From Hwanghaeella sp964350445 (lineage in GTDB: Bacteria > Pseudomonadota > Alphaproteobacteria > UBA8366 > Aestuariispiraceae): a DNA stretch of 64,000 bases. Shown piece by piece: positions 34,089-43,817 of this stretch; positions within the stretch are counted from its first letter, which is position 1; every line of letters starts with the position of its first letter. Under the pieces are notes generated by a model. The model saw only the letters and a list, made by a program, of their open reading frames with translations, was not told where the DNA came from and made no database searches. The position numbers and the translations under genes are program-made. Where the stretch lies: NCBI GenBank assembly GCA_964350445.1, contig CAYGKA010000022.1, forward strand, positions 4,388 through 68,387. Reading direction: 5' to 3'.

Positions 34089-35210
34089 GTGAAAATCGAG
34101 ATGACGGTTTCCGCGCGCGGTCTAGGCAGTACGCCTTTGCCGCCGGACTTTGCGCAACGTGGCGTGGCTGTGCCCTTCACGACACGGCTGCTTTTCTTCG
34201 CCCGCGCGCGGCGCGGGACGGACGGGACGTTGGAATATCTCGTGCCGGGTTTGGCCGGCGGGCTGAAGACTTGTGTCATCCCGCATGGAAAGATCGGCGA
34301 GACGCTTTCCATGACCGTCTTCGACCGCGCCTTGATGGAAGAGCTTTCAGATATATCGCCGATCACCCCGTCCACAGTGGAACAGGCGGCGCTTTCCGTC
34401 GGGTCCACGGGGCTTGGCGGGTCCCGCCTGATGCAGCAGGCACACCGGCGTGCGGAGGCGGACCGTTACGGCACCCTGGCCCTGGAAGGCCTGTTGACCA
34501 ATGGATTGCTGTCCGTTTTCGATGAGAAGCCGATCGACGTCACCTATCTGGAATTGGCCGATTTGCGCGACCGCGCCAGGAAGGCGCTGGAAACCCACAC
34601 CGCCAAGCTCGATGCCCCTCTCGACGCCATCCTGTCGCGGCTTGCCCAATGGGCGCAGATCGTGCTTCCGGTCGGTTCGGAAGAGGCGGATTTCACCGGC
34701 CCCTATGTCGCAACTTTGGCAGATATGGAAAGTTTGGCGGCGGATCTTTCCACTTGGTTGATCCCGGAACCCGTCGGCCCGGCGGAAATGGCGCAGCGGA
34801 TCGCGGTCGCCGCCCGCAAGACCGCAGCAGCGGCGCAGATGCGGGTAGACCGGATCGACGAGTATCGTGGGCGAATGATACAGAGCCTGCAGGACTGGGA
34901 TGCGGTCTGGGCGTCCCTGACAGCCGATGTTGAGATGATATCGAATGTCATCGACGGCTGGCAGCGCTTGATCGACAAATGGGACGCGGTCAGCCGCATG
35001 GACCGGGTCGACCAGCGGGAGATCGTGGAGCTGTTCGCGCTCTACCTGCCCGTCCTGCCGCGCAAAGCGGTGGACGAGAATCACGAGTTCTGGACCTCAA
35101 TCCGCGAAAACCAGAAACGCTGGAATGATTCCGTCGGCACACCGGACTTGATGGCGACCGACGACGATCTGAGAGACAAGCTTGGCGACTTCAAGGTGGA
35201 GCACGCCTGA
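34089..35210 (+). CDS. Conserved-type protein of unknown function, 373 aa
   Basis: I do not recognise a domain. The first 75 residues look like a small beta domain (TTRLLFFARARRGTDGTLEYLVPGLAGG). The remainder is helical, rich in Ala, Leu and Asp, with RLIDKWDAVSRMDRVDQREI and similar amphipathic helices, so it is probably soluble. The frame starts at GTG 34089; ATG 34101 is equally possible. Its TGA overlaps the ATG of the next gene (TGATG), so the two proteins are made in step. The pair is convergent with the giant coiled-coil gene. Confidence 0.78.
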   Translation: MKIEMTVSARGLGSTPLPPDFAQRGVAVPFTTRLLFFARARRGTDGTLEYLVPGLAGGLKTCVIPHGKIGETLSMTVFDRALMEELSDISPITPSTVEQAALSVGSTGLGGSRLMQQAHRRAEADRYGTLALEGLLTNGLLSVFDEKPIDVTYLELADLRDRARKALETHTAKLDAPLDAILSRLAQWAQIVLPVGSEEADFTGPYVATLADMESLAADLSTWLIPEPVGPAEMAQRIAVAARKTAAAAQMRVDRIDEYRGRMIQSLQDWDAVWASLTADVEMISNVIDGWQRLIDKWDAVSRMDRVDQREIVELFALYLPVLPRKAVDENHEFWTSIRENQKRWNDSVGTPDLMATDDDLRDKLGDFKVEHA

Positions 35211-36619
35211 TGGATGAGGATCTTGCCCGCAAGACGCTGACGTCGCTGTTCGAGGATCTGCCGGAGGCGCAGCTGAAAAAATTGGGCGCCAAGATCGAAC
35301 TGGATCGAACCGAGAACCGATTCGGTCTGCCGCATCAGGCGATCATCTCGCTGATGCGGCCGTATCTGGCCGCGGTCCGCGCGCCGCGCGTCCACACGCC
35401 CCAGCGCATTCTCTGCGTCCCTTTCGAGGACATGTTCACGAACCACGATCCGGGATTCAAGCGCATCGGGTTCATCAACCGGAAAAGCATCGCACCATTC
35501 TGGCGCTGGCTCAGCCGGGACCTGATGCCGGAAACGCTGCCCGCCCTGTCGGAACGTTTTGCCGCCGCGCAGAGGGCCGGCGACGAAGTCGCCACCGCGC
35601 AGGCGGCAAGCAGCCTTTGGGCGCAAGCCGCGGCGGCGCTGCAGGAAGGTTTGGACAAGGCGGAGGTGAGCATCGCCGCCTATGAGGCACTTGCGAAGGT
35701 TTGCGGCGGGTCGGCCATCGTCGAGGATTTCGCGGAGATGACGAAGGTTTTGACCATCGCGGACCATGTGGAGGCGATGAAGCATGAACTGCCCCACAAA
35801 CCGATCGCCCTGCTGACACCCGACAGCGTGTCGACGATCATTCGGCACTACACGGCTGTCGGCGCCGAGAATCCCGGCAAGGAAATGTTCCTGCTGCTGA
35901 TCGTCATCGGCCGGCTGTTGCAACCCTTCCCGATCCTCAAGGTTTTCCGGTCGCTGTCCCGCAAGGGCGATGATTCCGTCATTCGAACGACCGACCTGAG
36001 CATAGCCGGCGACATCGTCATCAGCGCCCTGGAACAGGATGCGGTGGAAGCGGCCCGCGTCGCGCAGGACCGGACTTCCGGAGAGGAAGAGATCGTCCGC
36101 AAGGCCGCACGCTTCGCCGCCGCGTTCAAGGGCATCACGACAGATATCGGCATCCGGCGCGACGGCGAATGGGGCCAACGCATGTACAAGAGCCGCAATG
36201 CGGTCGCCGAGGCCGTGGAAAGCCGCATTCTTAACAATGCGCACAGAACCGTGTTGTCCGCTTTGTCGGAACGCCACGGCAGCCAGATTTCGGCGCTGGA
36301 CACCTGGCCGGACGAAAACGATTTCGAGGCCGCCGAAACCCGCGCCAGCGCGCTGGCCGCACTGTACAGAATATCGGACCAGCTCGGCGTCCGCGCGGTC
36401 TGTCAAAGCATGCTCGACGACATCCGCAAAAGCTTGAACGACTATAGCGTCCCGCTCGTCGAAGCGCTCAACCGGCTTCCAAAGGATGAGCATCCGCCGG
36501 CCTTTGCAAACCTTGCCGTGGTTGTGCGCTTGCTTGAACTGGTCGCCAATTCGGACGATGCCGACTTGCTGCGCAGACGCGGGCGCGCGGCCTTGGAAGG
36601 AACGATGCTGGATTACTGA
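35210..36619 (+). CDS. Conserved-type helical protein of unknown function, 469 aa
   Basis: No known domain is visible. It is all-helical, with an N-terminal segment LARKTLTSLFEDLPEAQLKK, an early block with PHQAIISLMRPY and CVPFEDMFTNHD, and long amphipathic helices to the end. There is no signal peptide; a weakly hydrophobic helix (EMFLLLIVIGRLLQPF, about residue 225) might bury in a core. It is translationally coupled to the 373-aa protein, so a complex is likely. Ends 30 bases before the stop of the coiled-coil gene on the other strand. Confidence 0.8.
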   Translation: MDEDLARKTLTSLFEDLPEAQLKKLGAKIELDRTENRFGLPHQAIISLMRPYLAAVRAPRVHTPQRILCVPFEDMFTNHDPGFKRIGFINRKSIAPFWRWLSRDLMPETLPALSERFAAAQRAGDEVATAQAASSLWAQAAAALQEGLDKAEVSIAAYEALAKVCGGSAIVEDFAEMTKVLTIADHVEAMKHELPHKPIALLTPDSVSTIIRHYTAVGAENPGKEMFLLLIVIGRLLQPFPILKVFRSLSRKGDDSVIRTTDLSIAGDIVISALEQDAVEAARVAQDRTSGEEEIVRKAARFAAAFKGITTDIGIRRDGEWGQRMYKSRNAVAEAVESRILNNAHRTVLSALSERHGSQISALDTWPDENDFEAAETRASALAALYRISDQLGVRAVCQSMLDDIRKSLNDYSVPLVEALNRLPKDEHPPAFANLAVVVRLLELVANSDDADLLRRRGRAALEGTMLDY

Positions 36620-36649
36620 TGCGCCGTAATTGATTGGAAAAAGCAGGTG

Positions 36650-39600
36650 TTACTGAACGTCTTCCCGCCCTGTCGCATGGCAGAGCAGGACATAGAGCTT
36701 GCCCACATCCGCCGTCATGAAGGTCGACTGCAACAGGTGTTCGGGGTCGTTCGACTTGGCCTGATCCAACAGACGGTCGAACTGCTCGATATACCGCGTC
36801 ACGTAGTCCCGCGCTTCCTTGTCCTGCTTCACTTTTTCAGAAATCGCCCGAATCAACGCAGTCGGCTTCCCACGCAGCAAGGCCCGGGTGAAGATTGACC
36901 GGTCGCCTTTGATGTAGCGGCGCCAATCCGCCTCTGCAACATCGCCCTCGACAATGCGGGTGAGGTCGATGGTGGTTGAATTCAGATCTTCCACGATGAA
37001 GCGGGCGGATTTCAGGAACAGGTCCCGCTTCAGGGATTGGTCCAAATCCTGAATTTCCGTGTGACGCTTGGATACCTGCTCCGATGCATCGATCAGGGCC
37101 TTCGCTTGTTTCGAGAAGTCCTCGCCGATGGCGCCGGCGTCATCGCGGGCCGAGTTTACCGCGCGGATGAGCTTCTTGCTGCCGGTCTCCACGGACTCGC
37201 TCAGGCCCGTCAGCGTCTGCTGTGTTTCTTCCGCCACCTTGGTCAGCGTCTTCGTTTCGGTGTTCAGGGACTTCGCGACGGTTTGGATCTGGTTATTCGC
37301 CAAATCGCCCGCCGCGGACAGATCGCCGGTCTGTGTTCGCAGCAAGGCGACCAGGGTTTCGATGCGCTTCGCAATCCTATCCGACGCATTGCTGACGCCT
37401 TCTTCCTGCTGCGCGAAAGCGTCGCCCAACAACCGCGCCGCGGTTGCCGCGGCCGCTGCGGCTTCGGTCATTTCCGCCGCCTGCCGACCCAAGGCGCTGC
37501 GGTGATCCTCGATTTGCATGCCGGCGCTGACCGATGTCGTCGTCAGGCGCTCCGCTTCTCTGCCCATCTTCTCGGACAAGTCGCCGAACAGGGCCATCGC
37601 CTTGTCCATCGCCGTCCCGAAGCCTTCGCTCTCCGTGCGGAAAGTATCCCCCGCCTCGCCGATTCGCGTCTGGATCGCATCCGCCGCGGACAGCAGCGTG
37701 TCCACCTGGCGCTGCAAAACGGCGCGGATACCTTCGGTACGCTCTTCGGCGATCTTTGACGCTTCCGCCATGGTTGCCGTCTGGCCCGCCAGGCTGGATT
37801 CGGTGTTCGAGGCACTTATGGCGATTTGCTCCGCCAAGGTCTGAAGGGCGTTCGCATCCTGCCGCAAGGAGTCGCGGATTTTCGCGATATCGGTACCGGC
37901 CTTTTCGGAGACATCGTTCAACGCGGAGACATTCTGGCGCAGCGTTTCGTTCAAATCCTGGATCAAGGCCGCCGCCTTGTCCGACGCCGTCTGCAGGTCC
38001 GCGCTGCGCTTCTGTAGGGAATCACCGATCTTCTCCGTCCGGTCCTGGACCCATTCCGCCGCATCGCGCAACTCCGCACTTTGCTTGCGCAGAACCTCGG
38101 CCATCTCCCTCCCCTGAACAACGGCCGGATCGAATGTATCCACAAGTTCGGCGGATCCCGCCTGCAAGGAATCGCGCATTTCCTTCATGCGCGCCGCCAG
38201 CAACGCATCAATATCCGCCGCCTGTTGCGCCGCGCGGTCGGATGCGGCGACAAGGTCTTCGGCCTGCTTTTGCATCAAAGCCCGCATCGTATCGGCGCGC
38301 ATGGCAGCCGTGTCCGTCGCGCCGCCTATCAACTCCGATTGCTCGCGCAGGGCCGCGCCCATGGCTTCCATCTTCTCCGTCGCGGATTCGGACGCGGCCA
38401 ACAACTGTCGGCTTTGAGAATCGGCGGCACTGCGGACAAGGCCCGTCTGTGTGGCGATACGGGTCGCGGCTTCGTTCAATTCCTCACTTTGTGCCGTAAC
38501 GGATTTCAGAATTTCGCCGGTCTGGCTCTCCGTCTGCGCGGCGGCGTCCATCAGCATTTCGACCTGCTGCTTCAAGGCCTGCTGCATTCGCCCGACGATT
38601 TCGGCATTGCGGTCGACCGCCACGGTCAGGGACTTCGAACTGCGGTCGATATCGTTGCCCATGGCCTCGGCGAACCGCCCTGCCTTCTCGCCCAACTCGT
38701 CGCCCATTTTCTCCAGCCGGCCGCGCGTTTGATCCAGCAACTCGCCCTGCTCGGTCTCGATCCGCCCAAGGGCGGCGACGATCGCACCGGTCAGAATCTT
38801 TCCCTGGCGTTCCAACAGCGCGGTCATCTGCGTCACCCGGTCAGAAGTCTCCTCGCCGAATTTCCGGAAGGCATTGCGCTCCGCTTCGAAACTTTCATGC
38901 AGCGTGCGTGCGGTCCGCGCGGTGCGTTCCTCCATGTCCCGGACCAGGGCGTCCGTCTTACCGGAGGCTGTTGCGGCGTACCCGTCGAAGGCCTCGGCCT
39001 GATCCTGGACTCCGCTTTCCAACCGCGCCACGACCGCCGCAACATGATCGTCGATCGACCCGGCGGCGGCGCTCAGGCGCGCCTCACTGTCGGCGACCGA
39101 ATCCTGCAATTCCACAGCATGGCGCGACACCGCGTCCACAAGGCGCGCTGCCGATGCATCGACAGCCCCGGCCAAGGTTTCGCTTGCCGACGCGGCCTTG
39201 GCTTCCGTCTGCCGTGCGAAGGCGGAAAACGCCGTCATCTGTCTGCCGAGGCTCTCTTCCAGCCCGGACGACAATTCCTCCGCCTGGGCCGCCAGCTTGT
39301 CGCCGATCGTCGCGATCAGCGCTACAGTATTTCCGTCGAAATCGGCCAAACGCTGGTCGTGTTTGTCGAAGGCTTCCGACAGCGCCTCCGACGCCTTGAC
39401 GGTTCCATCCCGCAGACGGGCTGATAGGCCGGCAAGGCGATTGTCCGTCCGCGACGCGAAGGCTTCGAAACTATCGATCTGCGACTGAAACGCCTCTTCC
39501 ACCAAGCGCACCGTATCCTGCGCCCCGCTGCGCACCTGGTCGGAGAATGAGCTGATCTGGTCGGAGGCTTCGTCCCCGGCCCGGCGCAGATCCTCACCGC

Positions 39601-40453
39601 TGTCTTTCAACAGGGCGGCAATCGCTTCGGCCCGGTCGCCCGCCTGTTCGGCCACTTTGTCGAGGTCCTGGCGATAGGCTTCCAGCCGCTCACCGATTTC
39701 CTCGACCCGCCGCGCGGCATGGTCGGAAGCGCCCGTCACCTCGTCGGCCTGCGCCTTCAAGGCGGACGCCACGCCATCGCCGCGCGTCGCGGCGGCATCC
39801 AAGGCCTCGGTCAGGGTCGTTGTTTGGCGATCCACCGAGTCGGTGATCGCCTTCTGTTGCGCTTCCAACCGGCTGATCAGCGCCCCAAGCTTTTCCGCCT
39901 CTGCCGATAGGATCGACCGCATCGCCCCGCCTTCGCGGGAGGCATCGCCGGTACGGGTTTCCAGTTGCGCCAATTGGTCCTGCAGGCCGCCGGAGAGCTC
40001 ACTCAACGCGCGCACCGTTTCCTCGCCCGCCGCGCTCAATTCCTTGGCCTGGCGACGAAGCGAATCGGCCACAAGCTCAATCCGCGCCTCGGCATCCTCC
40101 GCCGGATAGGCCAGAAGCGCCAATTGCCGGCGCAGGATATCCGTATGATGGCGGACGTCCTGTCCGCGCCTGAAGAACAACGCGGCAAGCCAGAGGAAGG
40201 CGAGCGGCGCGAAGACACCGGCGAACATCCCCGCCAGTTCATGCGGCAACAGGGCCGGCAACAAGGCCCAACCGACGACATTGTGAAAATACCAGCCGCA
40301 GACGCCGAGCCAGGCCAGTGTCAGCGCGCCCGTCGCCGACCCGATCCAGACCGTCGCCCGTTTCGCACGGCGGACATCCTGCTGGATCTGCTCCGGCGTC
40401 GGCGCACCCGCGCGGGGTTCGGGTTTCGGGAACTGGGTGATTTCGGCGGCCAT
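36650..40453 (-). CDS. Giant coiled-coil inner-membrane protein (TipN-like architecture)
   Basis: A 1267-aa protein with two N-terminal membrane helices (about residues 34-57 and 75-94), then about 1000 residues of almost uninterrupted coiled coil with heptad/hendecad spacing and many Ala, Glu, Gln and Ser. A distinct C-terminal region follows (about 1130-1267, FLKSARFIVEDLNSTTIDL, WRRYIKGDRSIFTRALL) that is not coiled coil. The layout matches Caulobacter TipN, a pole-marking polarity factor, but I cannot show homology in the coil. The ATG at 40453 (GGGAAAGA upstream) is preferred over the longer frame to 40564. Role in cell polarity or envelope organisation is inference. Confidence 0.82.
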   Translation of the reverse strand: MAAEITQFPKPEPRAGAPTPEQIQQDVRRAKRATVWIGSATGALTLAWLGVCGWYFHNVVGWALLPALLPHELAGMFAGVFAPLAFLWLAALFFRRGQDVRHHTDILRRQLALLAYPAEDAEARIELVADSLRRQAKELSAAGEETVRALSELSGGLQDQLAQLETRTGDASREGGAMRSILSAEAEKLGALISRLEAQQKAITDSVDRQTTTLTEALDAAATRGDGVASALKAQADEVTGASDHAARRVEEIGERLEAYRQDLDKVAEQAGDRAEAIAALLKDSGEDLRRAGDEASDQISSFSDQVRSGAQDTVRLVEEAFQSQIDSFEAFASRTDNRLAGLSARLRDGTVKASEALSEAFDKHDQRLADFDGNTVALIATIGDKLAAQAEELSSGLEESLGRQMTAFSAFARQTEAKAASASETLAGAVDASAARLVDAVSRHAVELQDSVADSEARLSAAAGSIDDHVAAVVARLESGVQDQAEAFDGYAATASGKTDALVRDMEERTARTARTLHESFEAERNAFRKFGEETSDRVTQMTALLERQGKILTGAIVAALGRIETEQGELLDQTRGRLEKMGDELGEKAGRFAEAMGNDIDRSSKSLTVAVDRNAEIVGRMQQALKQQVEMLMDAAAQTESQTGEILKSVTAQSEELNEAATRIATQTGLVRSAADSQSRQLLAASESATEKMEAMGAALREQSELIGGATDTAAMRADTMRALMQKQAEDLVAASDRAAQQAADIDALLAARMKEMRDSLQAGSAELVDTFDPAVVQGREMAEVLRKQSAELRDAAEWVQDRTEKIGDSLQKRSADLQTASDKAAALIQDLNETLRQNVSALNDVSEKAGTDIAKIRDSLRQDANALQTLAEQIAISASNTESSLAGQTATMAEASKIAEERTEGIRAVLQRQVDTLLSAADAIQTRIGEAGDTFRTESEGFGTAMDKAMALFGDLSEKMGREAERLTTTSVSAGMQIEDHRSALGRQAAEMTEAAAAAATAARLLGDAFAQQEEGVSNASDRIAKRIETLVALLRTQTGDLSAAGDLANNQIQTVAKSLNTETKTLTKVAEETQQTLTGLSESVETGSKKLIRAVNSARDDAGAIGEDFSKQAKALIDASEQVSKRHTEIQDLDQSLKRDLFLKSARFIVEDLNSTTIDLTRIVEGDVAEADWRRYIKGDRSIFTRALLRGKPTALIRAISEKVKQDKEARDYVTRYIEQFDRLLDQAKSNDPEHLLQSTFMTADVGKLYVLLCHATGREDVQ

Positions 40454-40683
40454 CGATTCTTTCCCATTGTCTTCGCCGTCCCGGCGGTCGGGCGGCTGAA
40501 CCTTCAACCGTTGGAAATTACGCTGTTCCGGCGGGAAATCAAAGCCGCGCGCTGGTTTCCGCAACAGCGCCGGGCACTTGGCGGAAACGGGCAGGCGCTA
40601 TATGGTGCGCCCACTGCGCGGACGGTATTGAATCCGGCCCGCGCCGGAACCCACCAAACGCCAGATATCAGGAGAGCGCCCGC

Positions 40684-41334
40684 ATGCCGAGCCACCCCGA
40701 CTTCCCGAATTTGCGCGTCCTGGACCATCCCTTGATCCAGCATAAGCTGACCTGGATGCGGCGGACCGACACACCGACCTCCATGTTCCGGGGGTTGTTG
40801 AAGGAGATCTCCCTCTTGATGGGGTATGAGATCACCCGCGAAATCCCGCTCAAGACAACCCGGATCGAAACCCCGGTTGCCCCGACCACCGCGCCGGTCC
40901 TGGCCGGCCGCAAGCCGGCCATCGTGTCTGTCCTGCGCGCCGGCCTCGGCATGGTTGAAGGCCTGCGGGAATTGATGCCCGGCGCGCGCGAAGGCCAGAT
41001 CGGCCTTTACCGGGACGCGGAGACAAAACGCCCGGTCGAGTATTTCGTCAAACTGCCGGAGCCGGAAGGCCGCCTGTTCATCCTGTGCGACCCGATGCTG
41101 GCGACCGGATATTCCGGGGCTTATGCGGTCGATGTCCTGAAACGGGTTGGCGTCGAAGGCCAAAACATCCGGTTCATGGCGCTCGTCGCGGCCCCTGAAG
41201 GCGTTCAAGTCATGCTGGACCAGCACCCGGACGTTCGCATTTATACCGCCGCGCTGGATGAATGCCTGAATGAAAAAGCCTATATCGTCCCGGGATTGGG
41301 CGACGCGGGCGACCGGATTTTCGGGACCAAGTAA
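40684..41334 (+). CDS. upp: Uracil phosphoribosyltransferase
   Basis: Pyrimidine salvage enzyme of 216 aa that makes UMP from uracil and PRPP. Visible blocks are HPLIQHKLTWMR at the start, the flexible region AGLGMVEGL, the PRPP loop LFILCDPMLATGYSG and the C-terminal YIVPGLGDAGDR that binds uracil. CAGGAGAG precedes the ATG by about 8 bases. A possible promoter, TTGGCG-N15-TATATG (40578-40604), lies upstream with short spacing. Full length. Confidence 0.97.
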   Translation: MPSHPDFPNLRVLDHPLIQHKLTWMRRTDTPTSMFRGLLKEISLLMGYEITREIPLKTTRIETPVAPTTAPVLAGRKPAIVSVLRAGLGMVEGLRELMPGAREGQIGLYRDAETKRPVEYFVKLPEPEGRLFILCDPMLATGYSGAYAVDVLKRVGVEGQNIRFMALVAAPEGVQVMLDQHPDVRIYTAALDECLNEKAYIVPGLGDAGDRIFGTK

Positions 41335-41510
41335 GACGGCGGCATGGGCGCCGGCCGCGGACCTCGACCGCTGGCGCCCGCCGTACCACCCGCAGCACCG
41401 GAGCCGACCGCGCCTTTACCTTGGTAACCGGCGCAGGGTATGACGAAGGCTGTGCGACATTGGCCCGGGCCCGCAACACCGCCCAGGCCCAACAACATGC
41501 CGGGACACAT

Positions 41511-42014
41511 ATGCGCCGCTGGATTCTGATAGCGTTCGGACTGATTTGCGCGGCTGCGTCGACGCAGGTGCCGACCTTCCATCAGCAATACATGCAGCGT
41601 CTGGGCGGCCATGTGGACGAATTGGCGCAACAGGTTTCAGCCATCGACGAGCGGGCCGGGAAAGTCGGCAAGGACCGTTACGACTACATCCGCGACCTTG
41701 TCGGCAATGCCGATCAATCAGCGCGGCAGGAAGGCGATTACCTGCTGGAACTGGTGACGCGTCACGTGACGTTGCGCAACTCGCTGCAACGCCTGGAAAC
41801 GATACCGATGCTTTATCTCGGCGGGGCGCTGCTGCTGGAATGCGACCCCCAAATCGCGCTGGCCACGTTCAAGAATCTGAAGCCCGCCGTGCCGCTGACC
41901 CTGGCTGGACTGGGATACGGCCTGGCCGGTTTCTTCATCGGGTATCTGGGACTGATCCTGCTGATCAGCCTATTCCATTGGCGGAAAGTGCCGGTCGAAC
42001 AGCCCGAAGCGTGA
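41511..42014 (+). CDS. DUF2937 family membrane protein
   Basis: A 167-aa protein with two membrane segments: an N-terminal helix (about residues 4-20, ILIAFGLICAAAS) and a C-terminal one (about 130-155, GYGLAGFFIGYLGLILLISLF). A periplasmic helical region lies between them (QQYMQRLGGHVDELAQQV). This topology and the N-terminal motif fit DUF2937, whose function is unknown. ATG 41511 is used because upstream codons are not conserved-looking and no ribosome site is seen. It lies 177 bases after upp. Confidence 0.8.
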   Translation: MRRWILIAFGLICAAASTQVPTFHQQYMQRLGGHVDELAQQVSAIDERAGKVGKDRYDYIRDLVGNADQSARQEGDYLLELVTRHVTLRNSLQRLETIPMLYLGGALLLECDPQIALATFKNLKPAVPLTLAGLGYGLAGFFIGYLGLILLISLFHWRKVPVEQPEA

Positions 42015-42054
42015 CCCGGCGGCCCAATGCAATGGTTTGAAGCGGTTTGTGCTG

Positions 42055-43599
42055 TTAATGCCCGCCGCCGAAGATTCCGGTTTTCACCGAATAATCGACC
42101 GCCAGTTCGTAATTGGGGTCGTCTTCGGAATCGACCATCAACTGCCCGGCGCGATTCAGCAGCTTGTGGCAATCGCGTGACAGATGGCGCAGTTGCAGAG
42201 CCTTGCCCTGCGCTTCGTATTTGGTCGCCAGATCCTCGATCGCTTGCAGCGCAGACTGATCGACCACGCGGCTGTGGGTGAAGTCGATCACCACCGTTTC
42301 CGCGTCGGTTTCCGGATGAAACAGTTCCGCGAACCCATCGGTCGATCCGAAGAAAAGCGGACCTTCGATGCGGTAGACGGTCATGCCGTCCTGTGTCGTC
42401 TTGACCGAGGCATGGATGCGCGTGGCGTTGTTCCAGGCATAGGCGAGCGCCGATACGATCACGCCGACCACGACCGCGACGGCAAGGTCGCTCATCACCG
42501 TAACGGCGGTGACCAGCACCATGACGGCGGCGTCCATCCACGGAATCCGCCGGATGATCGTCAAGCTGCGCCAGGCGAAGGTGCCGATGACCACCATGAA
42601 CATGACGCCGACGAGGGCGGCGAGCGGGATCTGCTCGATCAGGCTGGATGCCACCAGGATGAACAGCAGCAGGAAGAGCGCTGCGGAAATACCTGAAATG
42701 CGTGTCCGGCCGCCCGACTTCACATTGATCATCGACTGCCCGATCATGGCGCAACCGCCCATGCCGCCGAAGAAGCCGGTCACCGTGTTGGCGGCGCCTT
42801 GGGCGATGCATTCCTTCGACGCGCCGCCGCGCTGGCCGGTCATCTCGCCGACCAGGTTCAGGGTCAACAGGCTTTCGATCAAGCCGATCAGGGCCAGAAT
42901 GAAGGAATAGGGCAGGATGATCTTCAGGGTTTCCAGCGTCAGCGGCACCACCGGCAGATGGAACATCGGCAGCCCCCCTTCGATGGAGGCCAGGTCGCCA
43001 ACGCGCGGGACGCCGATGTCGAACCCGATGACGATCGCCGCGACGACGGCGATACCGGCCAAGGGCGCCGGAATGGCGGTCGTCAGTTTCGGCAGCGCCC
43101 AAATGACCGCCATGGTCAGCACGACGAGGCCCAGCATGACGGCGAGCGGCCAGCCGGTCATCCAGACCGGTGCGCCGTCCGGCCCCGGCACCTGAAACTG
43201 GCTCAACTGCGCCAGGAAGATGACGATGGCCAAGCCGTTCACGAAGCCCAGCATGACGGGATGCGGCACCAGCCGGATGAATTTGCCCAACCGGAAAATG
43301 CCGGCCAGCAGTTGCAGGATGCCCATCAGGACGACGGTCGCGAACAGATATTCGACGCCGTGATTGGCGACCAGCGCCACCATCACCACGGCCAGCGCGC
43401 CAGTGGCGCCGGAAATCATGCCCGGACGCCCGCCGAAGACGGCCGTGATCAAGCCGACGATGAAGGCCGCGTACAGGCCGACCAGGGGATGCACATTGGC
43501 GACGAAGGCGAAGGCGATCGCTTCGGGCACCAGGGCAAGCGCCACGGTGAGACCGGATAGAATATCGGTCTTGGTCTGACTGATCGTATATTCAGAAAT
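42055..43599 (-). CDS. SulP family anion transporter with STAS domain
   Basis: Inner-membrane SulP carrier (sulfate, bicarbonate or dicarboxylate class) with about 10-12 helices and a C-terminal STAS domain (about the last 110 residues, VVIDFTHSRVVDQSALQAIE). No ATG, GTG or TTG opens the conserved N-terminus. The first canonical start is GTG at 43545, inside the first helix. The frame is open upstream, and an ATT at 43599 is preceded by AAGGA at 9 bases and gives a normal N-terminus (SEYTISQTKTDILSGLTVA). ATT initiation is proposed. The substrate is unknown. Confidence 0.8.
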   Translation of the reverse strand: MSEYTISQTKTDILSGLTVALALVPEAIAFAFVANVHPLVGLYAAFIVGLITAVFGGRPGMISGATGALAVVMVALVANHGVEYLFATVVLMGILQLLAGIFRLGKFIRLVPHPVMLGFVNGLAIVIFLAQLSQFQVPGPDGAPVWMTGWPLAVMLGLVVLTMAVIWALPKLTTAIPAPLAGIAVVAAIVIGFDIGVPRVGDLASIEGGLPMFHLPVVPLTLETLKIILPYSFILALIGLIESLLTLNLVGEMTGQRGGASKECIAQGAANTVTGFFGGMGGCAMIGQSMINVKSGGRTRISGISAALFLLLFILVASSLIEQIPLAALVGVMFMVVIGTFAWRSLTIIRRIPWMDAAVMVLVTAVTVMSDLAVAVVVGVIVSALAYAWNNATRIHASVKTTQDGMTVYRIEGPLFFGSTDGFAELFHPETDAETVVIDFTHSRVVDQSALQAIEDLATKYEAQGKALQLRHLSRDCHKLLNRAGQLMVDSEDDPNYELAVDYSVKTGIFGGGH

Positions 43600-43714
43600 G
43601 AGACTGATTCCTTGTAAAATCCGGGGCCGCCCGCATCGGAAATATGGTCGCTAAGATGCGGTGAAAATCAATTTACGTCAAAATAGGTGCCTGCCCGACG
43701 GACCGACGGGTTCG

Positions 43715-43746
43715 GTTATAGTGACCTCATGTTGCATTGCAACATG
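43715..43746 (-). promoter_or_regulatory. sulP promoter overlapped by a perfect 19-bp palindrome
   Basis: On the minus strand, -35 TTGCAA (43742-43737) and -10 TATAAC (43720-43715) are 16 bases apart. CATGTTGCATTGCAACATG (43728-43746) is a perfect palindrome covering the -35. Thirteen of its bases recur at 12206-12218. A repressor binding here would block RNA polymerase. Confidence 0.6.
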
Positions 43747-43817
43747 ATTTAACCGCCATCCGACCAATGGCTTGCCCGGGGCATGTTCAGACTTGATCGG
43801 ATTTTCGGCTCACGAAA

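Noticed and set aside
37037..39424. Long plus-strand frames antisense to the coiled-coil gene
   Set aside because: Their composition mirrors the Ala/Glu/Gln repeats of the real gene in reverse, and they have no ribosome sites.
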